Shown in pieces: positions 8,365-17,418 of a DNA stretch of 48,660 bases. The position numbers and the translations under genes were made by a program. The stretch is from an uncultured Planctomycetaceae bacterium (GTDB taxonomy: Bacteria > Planctomycetota > Planctomycetia > Pirellulales > Pirellulaceae): the NCBI GenBank assembly GCA_903863885.1, contig CAIPEB010000039.1, forward strand, positions 1-48,660. Reading direction: 5' to 3'. Position 1 is the stretch's first letter. Each line of letters opens with the position of its first letter. The notes under the pieces were generated by a model. That model made no database searches. It worked only from the letters and a program-made list of their open reading frames with translations, and had not been told where the DNA came from.

Positions 8365-11300
8365 ATGCGATGGACGACATGGGTCTTGCTGACGGCGCTG
8401 GCCGGAAACGCGGCAGCGGCAGACCCGCAAACAACCGCGCCGGTCGCCGATTACCGATTTGCGGAGGGACAGGGGGATCAACTGGTCGATCATAGCGGCC
8501 ACTGGCATCACGGCAAGATCGTCGGCGCGCGATGGGAACGCGTCAACAGTCGTTTTGCACTGCGCTTCACGCCCGGCGACTATGTGGACTTCGGGGATAA
8601 CCGTGCGCTGAAGATGACCGGCGACTTCAGCGTGCTGGCATGGATCACGCTCGACGCGCCCAACTATCCGGATGCCAGTACGAACTGGACGGTCTTCGAC
8701 TGTGAATCGTATCCGAGTGAAGGCACGATTCTGCGCGTCGACGGCGGCACGGCGACCGCCATGTTCCGATCGAGTCGCGCCGGTGCGGAATTTGCGCGAT
8801 TCGGCAAGGCTCGCATTGCCAATCACCAGAGTTATCTGGTCGGCGTCGTGCGGCAGGGCCCGCGGGCTCGCATTATCGTTGATGGTGTTACCGACGCGGA
8901 GCACGCCTGCGGCGGAGATCCTGTCTACGGCAGCGTGTCCTTCAAGATCTCGAGTCCATCGCAGTCCTTTGCCGGACTGATTCACGACGTGCGGGTCTTC
9001 GACCGAGCTTTGAATGCGGGCGAGGTCGCCGAAGAGTATTGGCGCGGCGCAGAAGCTTTCGGAAAAGATGTTCGACGTCGCGGTGTGCTCAGCGCACGAG
9101 CGAATGTCTATGCGGACGATCCTCAACTGCCTGTGGAAGTCGATTTTCTCGGCGCCATGCCGCTGGCCGATGGCGAGCGGGTTCTGCTGTCGCTGACTCG
9201 CGACGGCACGCCGGTCAGTGAACGAACCGTCGATTCAATTCCCGATTCGTGTTCCAGCGAGTTCATGTTCGATCTGACAGGCCAGCCTGCGGGCCTGTAC
9301 GAATTGTCGACAATCGTGCGCGGCAGTGATGGCCGGTCCCGCGCCGCGGCGCGACAATCATTCGCCTGGCCACTCAGCTGCGCGACGGAAGTTCCCTCGC
9401 CGCAGGCCGTGTCTGTCCCTCCGCTGCGTTCGCCGAGGCAGCGCCTGCAGCCGAAGGTGTCCATGCTTTCGGGCGGCGGATTCAGCGTCGCCGTCGAAGG
9501 CAGGTCCTACGCGGTATCGTCGCGTTTTTCGGTGCCCGGCGCCGAGGATGTGGTGATGGCGGCCGAACGACGAGCCGCGGGGGACGTGGTCCCTGATGGT
9601 TCTCGAGTTACTCTGCGCAACGAGCACTATCAGCTGGAACGCGACGTCCAGGCCCAGCAGGGTCGAGTCCTCGTCCGGGACAAGTTCACGAACTGCAGGA
9701 ACCTGCCCGTTGGCGTGATGTTCCAGCATCGATTGAGATTCGATCGAAATCAGGTCAAACAGCGGTTCATGGGCGGGAGGTCCGTTTCTCCTCCGGTCAC
9801 CCGCCCGCTGAAAACCAATCCCACGACGCTCGCGTGTTTCGAAGGGCAGGGCGTGGGCCTGGTGGCCCTGGACGATGTGTTGATTGTGCAATCCGAGGGC
9901 GCGTGCACGGATGACGAGTTGTCGATCGGCACCCGCGAGTTCGCGCTCGATGCGGGGGCTTCATACACCGTCGAATGGGCCGTCTACGTGAATGACAGCG
10001 GCGACTACTACGATCTGGTGAACGATCTGCGGGCGGACGAGGACCGAAATCACACGACTGTCGATGGCGCTTGGGTTACTCCGAGTCGACTCATGCACAA
10101 GCGGACCCTGGAGGACGTGCCGGCGCAGAAGTACTTCGATGTGCGACGGCCTGCCTATTTCTGCATCCCCTGCCTGTCGTGGTGCGCCGACGACTCGACG
10201 GTGTCGCTGGAGGGCATCGAATTCATGGCATATCCGGGTGAACGGAACGCCGTCCGCCGCGTGATTCAGGCCGCGACGGCGGGACGGCCGAATCTGAAGA
10301 CCATGTTCCATATCGCGCCGAATCTCTACGCGACCAACGAGCCTGAAAAACTCTGGCCCGACTCCCGCCTGATCGGGCCGGACGGGCGCCAGACGGTCTA
10401 TGCGTACAACTATGAGTCGTTCACCTATTTCACCAAGGAACGAATCTCGCAGAATTGGCGCTGGTGGAGCTACTATCCCGCGATGGACAACTCGTACGGC
10501 CGAGCGCTGCTGGACAGCGTCGATGTCATGATGAACGAGATGGGGGCAAGCGGCGCGTTCATCGACGGGGCACTCTGGGACTACGGCGGAGCCTACAGCT
10601 ACGACCGTTTCGATGGCCATACGGCCGACATTGATCCGGCGACGAAAACGGTTTCCCGGCTCAAGACCGCAGTTCCGCTTCTGCAACAGCACGCGATCGC
10701 CGCATGGGGACGCAAGATCATGGAACGCGGCGGCTTCGTGGTGGCGAACAACGGCTTTCCCACGCGGACTTTCGCGGGCCTGCCGTTCATTTTCGATCGG
10801 GAGGTAACCGAGGGGCCGGAAATCCACCTGTTCCCGAGCCCCTGCACGCTTGGCAATCCGGCGCTGATTCAGAGCGAACCCGACGTGTATGCCGACATAC
10901 TGGCCAAACTGGCTTGGGGGAACCTCTACTTTTTCTACGGCGAACCGCTGGAACTCCAGCACGAGTCGCCCGCGGCCCGCATGTATCCGATTACGGTGAC
11001 CGACCTGCGCTGCAACTGCGTGACCGGCAAAGAACGAGTGGTGACTGCGCTCGACGGTGTTTACGGGTGGCCGGGCGACCGCTCGCTGCACATGGTCTAT
11101 CGCTATGACCGCCGTGGCCGGCGGATCCACCACGGCTTTGTGACGACGATCGACGCCGCGGGCGCACGCACGGCGATTGACCTGGAGGAGGGTGAAATGG
11201 CGATCGTCGCGAAACTGCCCGTGACGATCGAGGCATCTCAGCCTTTAAACGCGGTCGTGACTCGCTGCGATGAACAGGCAGTCGGAGTGGCTCTGAACGG

Positions 11301-11400
11301 CAGCGGCAAGGCGCGGATCACGGGCCCTGACGGAAAGTCTCGCGAGGTGGATCTTGGCGGCACGCAAACAGTTCTTATCACACCCGGCACGCCTGGGTGA
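8365..11400 (+). CDS. Secreted LamG-domain protein with barrel-like, glycosidase-like C-terminal half
   Basis: A 1011-residue exported protein. The start MRWTTWVLLTALAGNAAAADP gives a clean signal peptide and has a GGAA ribosome site upstream; the frame open from 8203 would add an Arg-rich non-signal extension. Residues about 30-220 form a LamG/concanavalin-like domain (VADYRFAEGQGDQLVDHSG; FAGLIHDVRVFDRAL), probably for glycan binding. A beta-sandwich region follows. From about residue 560 there is a barrel-like region with PCLSWCADD, GASGAFIDGALWDYGG and VVANNGFPTRTFAG, in which acidic and aromatic residues sit at strand ends as in retaining glycosidases. I cannot assign a GH family. The gap after the alpha-galactosidase stop is 257 bases, so co-transcription is possible but not shown. 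Its layout recalls the protein at 22417-24960. Confidence 0.85.
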   Translation: MRWTTWVLLTALAGNAAAADPQTTAPVADYRFAEGQGDQLVDHSGHWHHGKIVGARWERVNSRFALRFTPGDYVDFGDNRALKMTGDFSVLAWITLDAPNYPDASTNWTVFDCESYPSEGTILRVDGGTATAMFRSSRAGAEFARFGKARIANHQSYLVGVVRQGPRARIIVDGVTDAEHACGGDPVYGSVSFKISSPSQSFAGLIHDVRVFDRALNAGEVAEEYWRGAEAFGKDVRRRGVLSARANVYADDPQLPVEVDFLGAMPLADGERVLLSLTRDGTPVSERTVDSIPDSCSSEFMFDLTGQPAGLYELSTIVRGSDGRSRAAARQSFAWPLSCATEVPSPQAVSVPPLRSPRQRLQPKVSMLSGGGFSVAVEGRSYAVSSRFSVPGAEDVVMAAERRAAGDVVPDGSRVTLRNEHYQLERDVQAQQGRVLVRDKFTNCRNLPVGVMFQHRLRFDRNQVKQRFMGGRSVSPPVTRPLKTNPTTLACFEGQGVGLVALDDVLIVQSEGACTDDELSIGTREFALDAGASYTVEWAVYVNDSGDYYDLVNDLRADEDRNHTTVDGAWVTPSRLMHKRTLEDVPAQKYFDVRRPAYFCIPCLSWCADDSTVSLEGIEFMAYPGERNAVRRVIQAATAGRPNLKTMFHIAPNLYATNEPEKLWPDSRLIGPDGRQTVYAYNYESFTYFTKERISQNWRWWSYYPAMDNSYGRALLDSVDVMMNEMGASGAFIDGALWDYGGAYSYDRFDGHTADIDPATKTVSRLKTAVPLLQQHAIAAWGRKIMERGGFVVANNGFPTRTFAGLPFIFDREVTEGPEIHLFPSPCTLGNPALIQSEPDVYADILAKLAWGNLYFFYGEPLELQHESPAARMYPITVTDLRCNCVTGKERVVTALDGVYGWPGDRSLHMVYRYDRRGRRIHHGFVTTIDAAGARTAIDLEEGEMAIVAKLPVTIEASQPLNAVVTRCDEQAVGVALNGSGKARITGPDGKSREVDLGGTQTVLITPGTPG

Positions 11401-11465
11401 TTCGCAGCACGTGATCCGGCCGATATGGGCGTTTGAATCTTCGGCAGTTTCCCCGCGAACGCGGA

Positions 11466-12923
11466 TCATCTGGCACGGGCCGCAGCCGGCGTCTCGCCCT
11501 TAAGTTGGCCGGGACAGCCAGCACAACCTTCCGCGCCGTCCCAGCAATAAGTGCAGAGTTTTTCCTTGGGCAGGCCGACGGCGTCGACGAGGTCGTCGAG
11601 TCTCAGATATCGAAGGCTTGTAAGTCCAAGTCGTTCGCGGGTGCGCTCGACCATCTCGGTGTGTTTCGGCGAGTCCGGTGCGGCGAAATCGTCGAGTTCT
11701 CCTTCCTTGGCACCCATGTCGCGCATGGCTCGCCGCGCGGCCAGATCAAAGACCGACTTTGAACGCGAAAAATTGAGGAATTTGCAGCCGTGAATCAACG
11801 GCGGGCATGCCGGACGCATGTGAACCTCGGTGGCGCCGGCGGCGAAGATCTGGCCCACCGTGTCGCGCAGTTGCGTGCCTCTGACGATCGAGTCCTCGCA
11901 GAACAGCAATCGCTTGCCATCGATCAGTTCCCGGATCGGAATCAGCTTCATGCCGGCCACCAGTTCCCGCATCCGCTGATCCTGCGGCATGAAGCTGCGC
12001 GGCCAGGTGGGTGTGTATTTGACGAAGGGACGGCCGAACGGGATGCCGGCTTCGTTGGCGTAGCCGATCGCGTGGCCCGTGCCCGAATCGGGAATGCCCG
12101 CGACCAGGTCCGCTTCTTTGCCGTCGCGCCGGGCCAGTGCAGCGCCGCAGCGGTATCGCACGACCTCGACGTTCAGGTCCTCGTACGCCGATGCCGGGTA
12201 TCCGTAATAGACCCAGAGAAACGTGCAGATCTGCATCTCTTCGCCGGGAGGCAGCACCGACTCCGCTTCGTCCGCCGTAATGTGAACCACCTCGCCGGGG
12301 CCCAGATAACGAAGCACCTCGTAACCGAGGTTGGGCAGCGCACAGGTTTCCATGGTTACCGCGTGAGAACCGGCCTTGGCGGCCAACACCAGGGGAGTCC
12401 GCCCCAACCGGTCGCGCGCAGCGAAGATCCCGTCGCGGGTCAACGCGAGCATCGAACACGATCCCTCAATCACCTCCTGCGCGTAGCGGATCCCTTCCTC
12501 AAAGGTGTCGCACTGGTTGATCAGCGCCGCGACCAGTTCCGTTGGACTCGCTCCGTCCTCGCGCACCTCGGCAAAGTGCACTCGCCGGTTTCGTGAAAGG
12601 TCGGAGCAGAGTGTGCTCAGATTGGCGATGCGACCTACGGTGACCAGTGCGTACGTTCCCAGGTGCGAACCAATGATCAGCGGCTGATCGTCGTCATCGC
12701 TGATCACGCCGATGCCGCTCAGGCCCTGCATCGTACGCACGTCCCGATCCAGCTTGCTGCGAAATGGTGCGTTCGTGATGTCCTTGATCGAACGAGCGAA
12801 GCCGTGCTCGCTGTATACCGCCAGACCGCCCCGGACGGTTCCGAGATGCGAGTGATAGTCCGTTCCGTAGAACAGGTCCGTCACGCAGTCGTCTCTGGAT
12901 ACCACTCCAAACATACCACCCAT
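11466..12923 (-). CDS. PurF-like amidophosphoribosyltransferase paralogue lacking the Cys1 nucleophile
   Basis: A 485-residue protein with the two-domain plan of glutamine PRPP amidotransferase (first committed step of purine synthesis: PRPP to phosphoribosylamine). The N-terminal class II amidotransferase-like domain (about 1-230) starts MGGMFGVVS where PurF starts MCGIFG, so the processed N-terminal Cys is a Gly. The phosphoribosyltransferase domain (about 255-440) is intact, with the PRPP motif CEDSIVRGTQ at about residues 342-351. The C-terminus ends with a Cys cluster, CTYCWDGAEGCAGC, about 455-468. An AAGGAG ribosome site seven bases before the ATG supports this start. From memory, similar 'MGGFFG' PurF-like proteins occur in Bacteroidetes. 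It may use ammonia, receive it from a partner, or have another role; a true purF may exist elsewhere in the genome. Confidence 0.88.
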   Translation of the reverse strand: MGGMFGVVSRDDCVTDLFYGTDYHSHLGTVRGGLAVYSEHGFARSIKDITNAPFRSKLDRDVRTMQGLSGIGVISDDDDQPLIIGSHLGTYALVTVGRIANLSTLCSDLSRNRRVHFAEVREDGASPTELVAALINQCDTFEEGIRYAQEVIEGSCSMLALTRDGIFAARDRLGRTPLVLAAKAGSHAVTMETCALPNLGYEVLRYLGPGEVVHITADEAESVLPPGEEMQICTFLWVYYGYPASAYEDLNVEVVRYRCGAALARRDGKEADLVAGIPDSGTGHAIGYANEAGIPFGRPFVKYTPTWPRSFMPQDQRMRELVAGMKLIPIRELIDGKRLLFCEDSIVRGTQLRDTVGQIFAAGATEVHMRPACPPLIHGCKFLNFSRSKSVFDLAARRAMRDMGAKEGELDDFAAPDSPKHTEMVERTRERLGLTSLRYLRLDDLVDAVGLPKEKLCTYCWDGAEGCAGCPGQLKGETPAAARAR

Positions 12924-13621
12924 GTGCGGACTCCTTCTGCAGGTTCGGCTCGGCTGTGATAGAACGCTTCGCGCGATCTCCGCGATCGACGCGGCGGAGC
13001 CTCAATGCACTGAACGGTTCCGTTCAGGTATGTGGACCGCCCAGTTGATCCTGAACTGCGGCCTGATCCCGAACCGTGTTCGAAATTGACGACTCCGCTC
13101 GAAACAACTCCCGCTCGGAAAGACCTTCGCCAACACACTGGCTCATCGTTGCAGCAGGTTGCCGACGGGGGGCACTTAGCCGCATGGCGATCCTAGTGAT
13201 AACATGAGTGCTAGCGGAGTCAATGATCCCTGCAATCGGTGGAATAATCCGCAGGGTGGATCTATTTACCGTAGCTTTACTGAACTTCCTGTCTTCTGCC
13301 TCAGCAGTCGCGATGGCGCTGCGACTCAAGGGCCCTGGTGCCCAAAGATTGGGCATTCTGTGCGAGGAATTTGACTCCGCCAGCTGGCCTGCTCTCTCGT
13401 TGGGTATGTGCGTCGGTATTTTAACTACTGTTTGGGAAATGTGTTGCGACGATGTTGTGTTTTATCTGAGCATTTTGGGTGGCTCGTTGGCACAGTTTCT
13501 GCACGCTAAACCTGATGGCGGGCAGTCGTTTGATGTTGTTCGCCCAGATCTTTGCGTTGCGGGCATCCACGGAAATTCGCGTGGAACTGGCACGTGAGTC
13601 TTGGAATCAGAGAGGAATGTG

Positions 13622-13822
13622 ATGCGCAAAAACGTAACGGATGCGGATGTGACACCCTCTGGCATTTTGTCTGTCTTGCAGGTGGACGCCGCCTCGTTGG
13701 ACTCAACGACGGAGCCGGAGGAAGGCAGTTCACAACTGATATCGTGGGTTAGACTGGCGGGGAGCGATGATGAGGTCAGGCCGCCAACCGGCGATTTTCG
13801 CCGTGTTACACATGGCTGGTAG
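13622..13822 (+). CDS. Possible small protein, unknown (66 residues)
   Basis: A short open frame starts with ATG five bases after AGAGGA, a good ribosome site. It encodes an acidic 66-residue peptide (start MRKNVTDADV) without a membrane segment, signal peptide or Cys motif. I do not recognise it. It stands alone, about 680 bases from the nearest gene on the same side of the interval, and could be a chance frame. Confidence 0.3.
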   Translation: MRKNVTDADVTPSGILSVLQVDAASLDSTTEPEEGSSQLISWVRLAGSDDEVRPPTGDFRRVTHGW

Positions 13823-14020
13823 GCCGATGCAAAAGGTCTCGATTTTCATCCCGCACTGAAAGGTGAGATGGGACCGTCACGTCCTGCCCGTCTCACATGG
13901 TTTGCCCCTCTCATTGCCGCGCGAGTTCTGTCGCGCGTGAAGTGGGCTTCGCTGCCCGGCACCGCATGGAATTTGAGGCCGTACTTGCTGCGCAGCGTCG
14001 CTGCGATTGTGGTGCGAAAT

Positions 14021-14072
14021 AAAAGACGGACCGGTATTCGGACTGCAGTCCGAATACCGGTCCGTGTCTTTT
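14021..14072. terminator. Long perfect palindrome with A/T flanks, likely bidirectional terminator
   Basis: Positions 14026-14065 are a perfect 40-base palindrome centred on CTGCAG, with arm GGACCGGTATTCGGACTG at 14028-14045. It is preceded by AAAAGAC and followed by GTGTCTTTT, so a hairpin followed by U-rich RNA would form in transcripts of either strand. It lies about 170 bases beyond the stop of the minus-strand rubredoxin-like gene. No unpaired loop is present in the DNA, which also fits a dyad protein-binding site or a dispersed palindromic repeat. Confidence 0.65.
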
Positions 14073-14242
14073 CCGGAAAACGAATGTCGCAATCGCGAAG
14101 AACGCGGGCGGTGTGAGGCACCGTGTCAAGTCACGGCCGTTCACACCCGAGAGGCCGTATCACGCAATCACGGCGAGCGACAACGCGTATCAGCCCGGTC
14201 TGGTCTATACGTGATGCGATTGAGACAGCGGGCGCAGGTGAA

Positions 14243-14578
14243 TCAACCCCACTTGCCCTTGCTCACGTGTCCGCCCAATTCGGTCATGGACAATTTCATC
14301 ATGTCGTAGCTGGCGGCCAGCGTCTTGCCGAAGACGTCGACGCAACCCGGGTCGAGGTTATCCTCGATACCTTCTCGGCAGACTCGCTCGATTTCGCGGG
14401 CCAGGTCGATGATGCGGGTGTGCAGCATGTTGGTACGGCGGGATCGCTCGACCAGATTGGCTGCAGCGTCATCAAGCAGCGTGAACTTGTCGGGGCCGGC
14501 TCCGCACTTCGGGCACTTGGCGGGAGCTGTGTCGCCGTCATGAATGTAGCCGCAAACGCACTTCATCTTCTTTTTCAT
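14243..14578 (-). CDS. Small rubredoxin-like iron-binding protein with helical tail
   Basis: A 111-residue cytoplasmic protein. Residues about 6-25 carry two Cys pairs, CVCGYIHDG and CPKCGAG, the rubredoxin-like knuckles that bind one iron through four Cys. The spacing between the pairs is shorter than in classical rubredoxin and resembles the C-terminal knuckle of rubrerythrin. The remainder (about 35-105) is predicted helical and has no clear di-iron ExxH motifs. A role as an electron carrier or redox sensor is likely. It is the last gene of a minus-strand group after the GlcF-like and GlcD-like genes, with a gap of 140 bases, so it could accept or pass on electrons from that oxidase; this is inference. 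The ATG at MKKKMKCVCG is preferred over an upstream TTG. Confidence 0.8.
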   Translation of the reverse strand: MKKKMKCVCGYIHDGDTAPAKCPKCGAGPDKFTLLDDAAANLVERSRRTNMLHTRIIDLAREIERVCREGIEDNLDPGCVDVFGKTLAASYDMMKLSMTELGGHVSKGKWG

Positions 14579-14718
14579 AGTTCCATCCACTGGCAAATAA
14601 AAGGAATACTCGGGTTACGCAACCGTTGTCCCCAGTTTCGACACCGAGGTATGCGTCACCATGGTACAACAAAGGCCGTTTTGCTCAAGCACCCGAAGCC
14701 AATTGTTCGTAGCCGGAT

Positions 14719-16026
14719 TCAGGGGTTCGCGGAGGGTGTGGGTGCAACTTTGAACAGTTGGCCGATGTGGACCACTTCGACATCCAGTTTATGTCGGGAC
14801 AGTGCATCGCGGAGTTGGATCATGCAGCCTGGGCAGGCGGTCGCGATGATATCGGCGCGGCTTGCGGAAACGGCGTTCGCCTTGTGGTCGGCGATCTTTT
14901 TCGACACGTCGTAGTGCGTGATGCTGAAAGAGCCGCCCAGACCGCAGCACCGGTCGGCGTCCTGCATTTCTACAAACCGGATTCCGTCGACAGCCCGGAG
15001 GATCTCCCGAGGCTGCGAGCGAATGTCCTGATGCCGCGCCAGGTGGCACGGATCGTGCCATGTGACGGTCTTTCCCTGATACTCGGGTTTGACGGTAAAC
15101 CGCTTGACGTCGGCGGAAAGGACGTCGATGACCAGTGCGTTGAAGTCCTTGACCTTTGCCGCAAACTGCTCGAATCGTTGCCTTTCTTCTTCGGTCCTGG
15201 ACAGGTAGGTCGGGTACTCTCTCAAACCGGAACTGCACGTTGCACAGCCCGTAACGATGTAATCGTAGTCCCTGAAAGCGTCGACATTTTTGGCCGCCAT
15301 CGTCCTGGCGGTGGCGAAATCTCCGGAGAGCAGGACCGGCGCGCCGCAGCAGCCCTGGCGGCGATCGAATACCACTTCGCAACCGAGGTCCTGGAGCAGA
15401 CTGACGATGTTCTGGCCGATTTCGGGGAACATGTATTCCGTCGCGCAGCCCGAGAAGAAACCGACGCGGTGCGTGGGCGTGCCCCGAGCGGGCGTACGTT
15501 CGGGCAGCAGCTTCCGGAGAAATCGCGGCGCGATGTCCGGGACCGCCCGGCCGGCGCCGAGGGCAGTGAGGAATTGGGGAAGGTGCCGGAACTTGCCGTC
15601 GCGGCGCGGGAGCACGAACTGGAACCACGACGCGAATCGGAGCGCCGCGCCGAACAGCCACCGGTTGGGAAGCACATGCCGAAAGACAAATCGTTTCGAA
15701 AGGGGCAGCCCTTTTTCCGCGACGTAGTCGGCCCGGGCGGCGGTCACCGCGTGATCGATGCGGGTCTTGGCCGGACAGTATTGGACGCAGGTCTTGCAGA
15801 GGAGGCAATTGTCGATCGCCGCGTAGAAGCCCTTCGTCAGATCCTGCCTGCCTTCGAGCGCGAAACGGATCAGTTGGTCCTTGCCTCTCGCCAATCCCTT
15901 CTCATCGTGCTCTTCGCGGTAAATGGGGCAGAAATAGCCGCAGAAGCCGCACTTCATGCACTGTTCGACGTCGGCCTGGAACTTGCGGATGTTTTCGAGA
16001 CGGTTGTTTTCGGGACTTGCGGGCAT
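14719..16026 (-). CDS. glcF: GlcF-like iron-sulfur subunit of a glycolate/lactate-type oxidase
   Basis: This 435-residue subunit carries electrons from the flavin subunit to an acceptor in the membrane or cytoplasm. It has two 4Fe-4S motifs, CMKCGFCGYFC at about residues 18-28 and CLLCKTCVQYC at about 73-83. Two CCG (heterodisulfide-reductase-type) domains follow, with GCATEYMFPEIGQN and GCCGAP at about 195-230 and DPCHLARHQD with CCGLGG at about 325-365. Length and order match GlcF and related LldE/GlpC proteins. The ATG directly follows the TGA of the flavin-subunit gene (TGAATG), so translation is coupled. No GlcE-like second flavin subunit is present. The substrate could be glycolate, D-lactate or another 2-hydroxyacid; the sequence does not decide. 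Confidence 0.92.
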   Translation of the reverse strand: MPASPENNRLENIRKFQADVEQCMKCGFCGYFCPIYREEHDEKGLARGKDQLIRFALEGRQDLTKGFYAAIDNCLLCKTCVQYCPAKTRIDHAVTAARADYVAEKGLPLSKRFVFRHVLPNRWLFGAALRFASWFQFVLPRRDGKFRHLPQFLTALGAGRAVPDIAPRFLRKLLPERTPARGTPTHRVGFFSGCATEYMFPEIGQNIVSLLQDLGCEVVFDRRQGCCGAPVLLSGDFATARTMAAKNVDAFRDYDYIVTGCATCSSGLREYPTYLSRTEEERQRFEQFAAKVKDFNALVIDVLSADVKRFTVKPEYQGKTVTWHDPCHLARHQDIRSQPREILRAVDGIRFVEMQDADRCCGLGGSFSITHYDVSKKIADHKANAVSASRADIIATACPGCMIQLRDALSRHKLDVEVVHIGQLFKVAPTPSANP

Positions 16027-17418
16027 TCAGCAACTCCGATCTTCCCATATCTTGCCGGGATTCAGAATCCCGTTGGGGTCGAAGATGCCTTTGATCTTCT
16101 TCATGAGTTCGATGAAGATCGGGTCCTGCGTGCGCCGCATGAACTTCTGCTTCTCGAGGCCGATTCCGTGTTCGCCCGAGAGAACTCCGCCGAACTCGAC
16201 GGCCGCTTCGATAATCTCCTCAACAGCGCGTTGGGCCTTCTGGTAATGGGCCGGGTCTCTTGCGTCGGTCATTACGCTCGGGTGCAGGTTGCCGTCGCCC
16301 GCGTGGCCGATGACCGTCACTTCGAGGCCGGCCCTCCTGCAGATGGCCACGACTCGTTCGATGAACTCGGCCATTCTCGTGCGGGGCACGCACACGTCCT
16401 CGGACAGGACGGTATGAGCTGCGCCGAAGATGGCGGCGAAACCGGCACTCCGCGCTTTCCAGTACAACTGGGCTTCGGCCTGGTCCCTGGCTTCGATGAT
16501 GTGAACCGCGCCCTCCTTCCGGCAGATTTCGATGACTTGTCGCGAGTCATGTGCCACGACCTCGTCGGTGCCGTCGCACTCGAACATGAGCATGGCTGCA
16601 GCGTCTTCGGGCAGACCCATCTTCGCGATGCGGTTGATGCTCTTGACGACCCAGTTGTCGAGCAGTTCGATCTTCGCGGGCACCGTGCCCTGGTCGAGGA
16701 TTCTGCCGACGGTTGCGCCCGACTTGGGCAGATCGTCGAACAGGGCGACGATCGTCTTCCGCGAAGGGGGCATCGGCAGCAATCTCAGGACGGCTTCGGT
16801 TACCACAGCCAGCGTTCCCTCGGAACCGGTGAGCAGCGAAACGAGGTCGTAGCCGACCACGTTCTTCACCGTGCTGCCGCCGAATTCCACGATCCGTCCG
16901 GTCGGGAGCACCGCCTGGAGGCCGAGCATGTACTGCTTCGTCACGCCGTACTTCAGGCACACCGGGCCGCCGGAGTTTTCATTGATGACGCCGCCCAGCG
17001 TGGCCCCGAAAAAGCTCTGCGGATCGGGGGGGAAGAAGAGCTTCTTCTGTGCCAGAGCGACCTGCAGATCCATGAGCACCACGCCGGCCTGCGCGCGGGC
17101 CGACAGGTTTGCTCCGTCGATCGACAGGATCTTGTTCATCCTGGTCATCACCAGCGCGATACCGCCGCGAATCGGCACGGAACCGCCGCTGACGTTCGTG
17201 CCCCCGCCTCTCGGAGTCACCGGAATGCGATGCTCGTTGGCCAGTTTGAGCACGGCCTCGACGTGCCGGGTCTCCGTCGGAAAGACAACCAGATCAGGCT
17301 TGTGAATCCAGTTCGACGTTCCATCGTAGGAGTAGACATTGCAGTCTTCGTCCGAGGTCAGCACGTTGGATCTGCCGACGATGTTCTTCAGATGGCTCGT
17401 GATCTGTTCGTAGGCCAT
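16027..17418 (-). CDS. glcD: GlcD-like FAD-linked 2-hydroxyacid oxidase/dehydrogenase subunit
   Basis: A 463-residue flavoprotein that oxidises a 2-hydroxyacid (glycolate or D-lactate in characterised relatives) to the 2-oxoacid. The FAD-binding type 4 domain (about 35-215) contains TPRGGGTNVSGGSVPI and the SFFGATLGG stretch. The C-terminal oxidase domain has the VIGHAGDGNLHP motif at about 365-376, with its conserved His, and ends with GVLSGEHGIGLEKQKFM and IFDPNGILNPGKI. All family hallmarks are intact and the length is normal. It is the first gene of a pair with the iron-sulfur subunit and abuts it without spacing. In bacteria this kind of enzyme often handles glycolate from phosphoglycolate salvage or lactate; no gene of either pathway is adjacent, so the substrate stays open. 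Confidence 0.93.
   Translation of the reverse strand: MAYEQITSHLKNIVGRSNVLTSDEDCNVYSYDGTSNWIHKPDLVVFPTETRHVEAVLKLANEHRIPVTPRGGGTNVSGGSVPIRGGIALVMTRMNKILSIDGANLSARAQAGVVLMDLQVALAQKKLFFPPDPQSFFGATLGGVINENSGGPVCLKYGVTKQYMLGLQAVLPTGRIVEFGGSTVKNVVGYDLVSLLTGSEGTLAVVTEAVLRLLPMPPSRKTIVALFDDLPKSGATVGRILDQGTVPAKIELLDNWVVKSINRIAKMGLPEDAAAMLMFECDGTDEVVAHDSRQVIEICRKEGAVHIIEARDQAEAQLYWKARSAGFAAIFGAAHTVLSEDVCVPRTRMAEFIERVVAICRRAGLEVTVIGHAGDGNLHPSVMTDARDPAHYQKAQRAVEEIIEAAVEFGGVLSGEHGIGLEKQKFMRRTQDPIFIELMKKIKGIFDPNGILNPGKIWEDRSC

Larger units (their letters stand above)
12924..14242. other. Gene-poor 1.3-kb interval
   Basis: This interval separates the PurF-like gene from the rubredoxin-like gene. Part of it (about 13240-13540) is visibly richer in A and T than the neighbouring genes. 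Open frames on both strands, such as 13208-13597 (+) and 13024-13356 (-), overlap each other and show no domain or convincing ribosome site. The only items I support are a possible short coding region at 13622-13822 and a long perfect palindrome near 14045. The interval could hold an eroded gene or an RNA gene that I cannot recognise. Confidence 0.5.

Noticed and set aside
13024-13597. Overlapping open frames on both strands in the gene-poor interval
   Set aside because: They have no recognised domain and no convincing ribosome site, and they conflict with each other.
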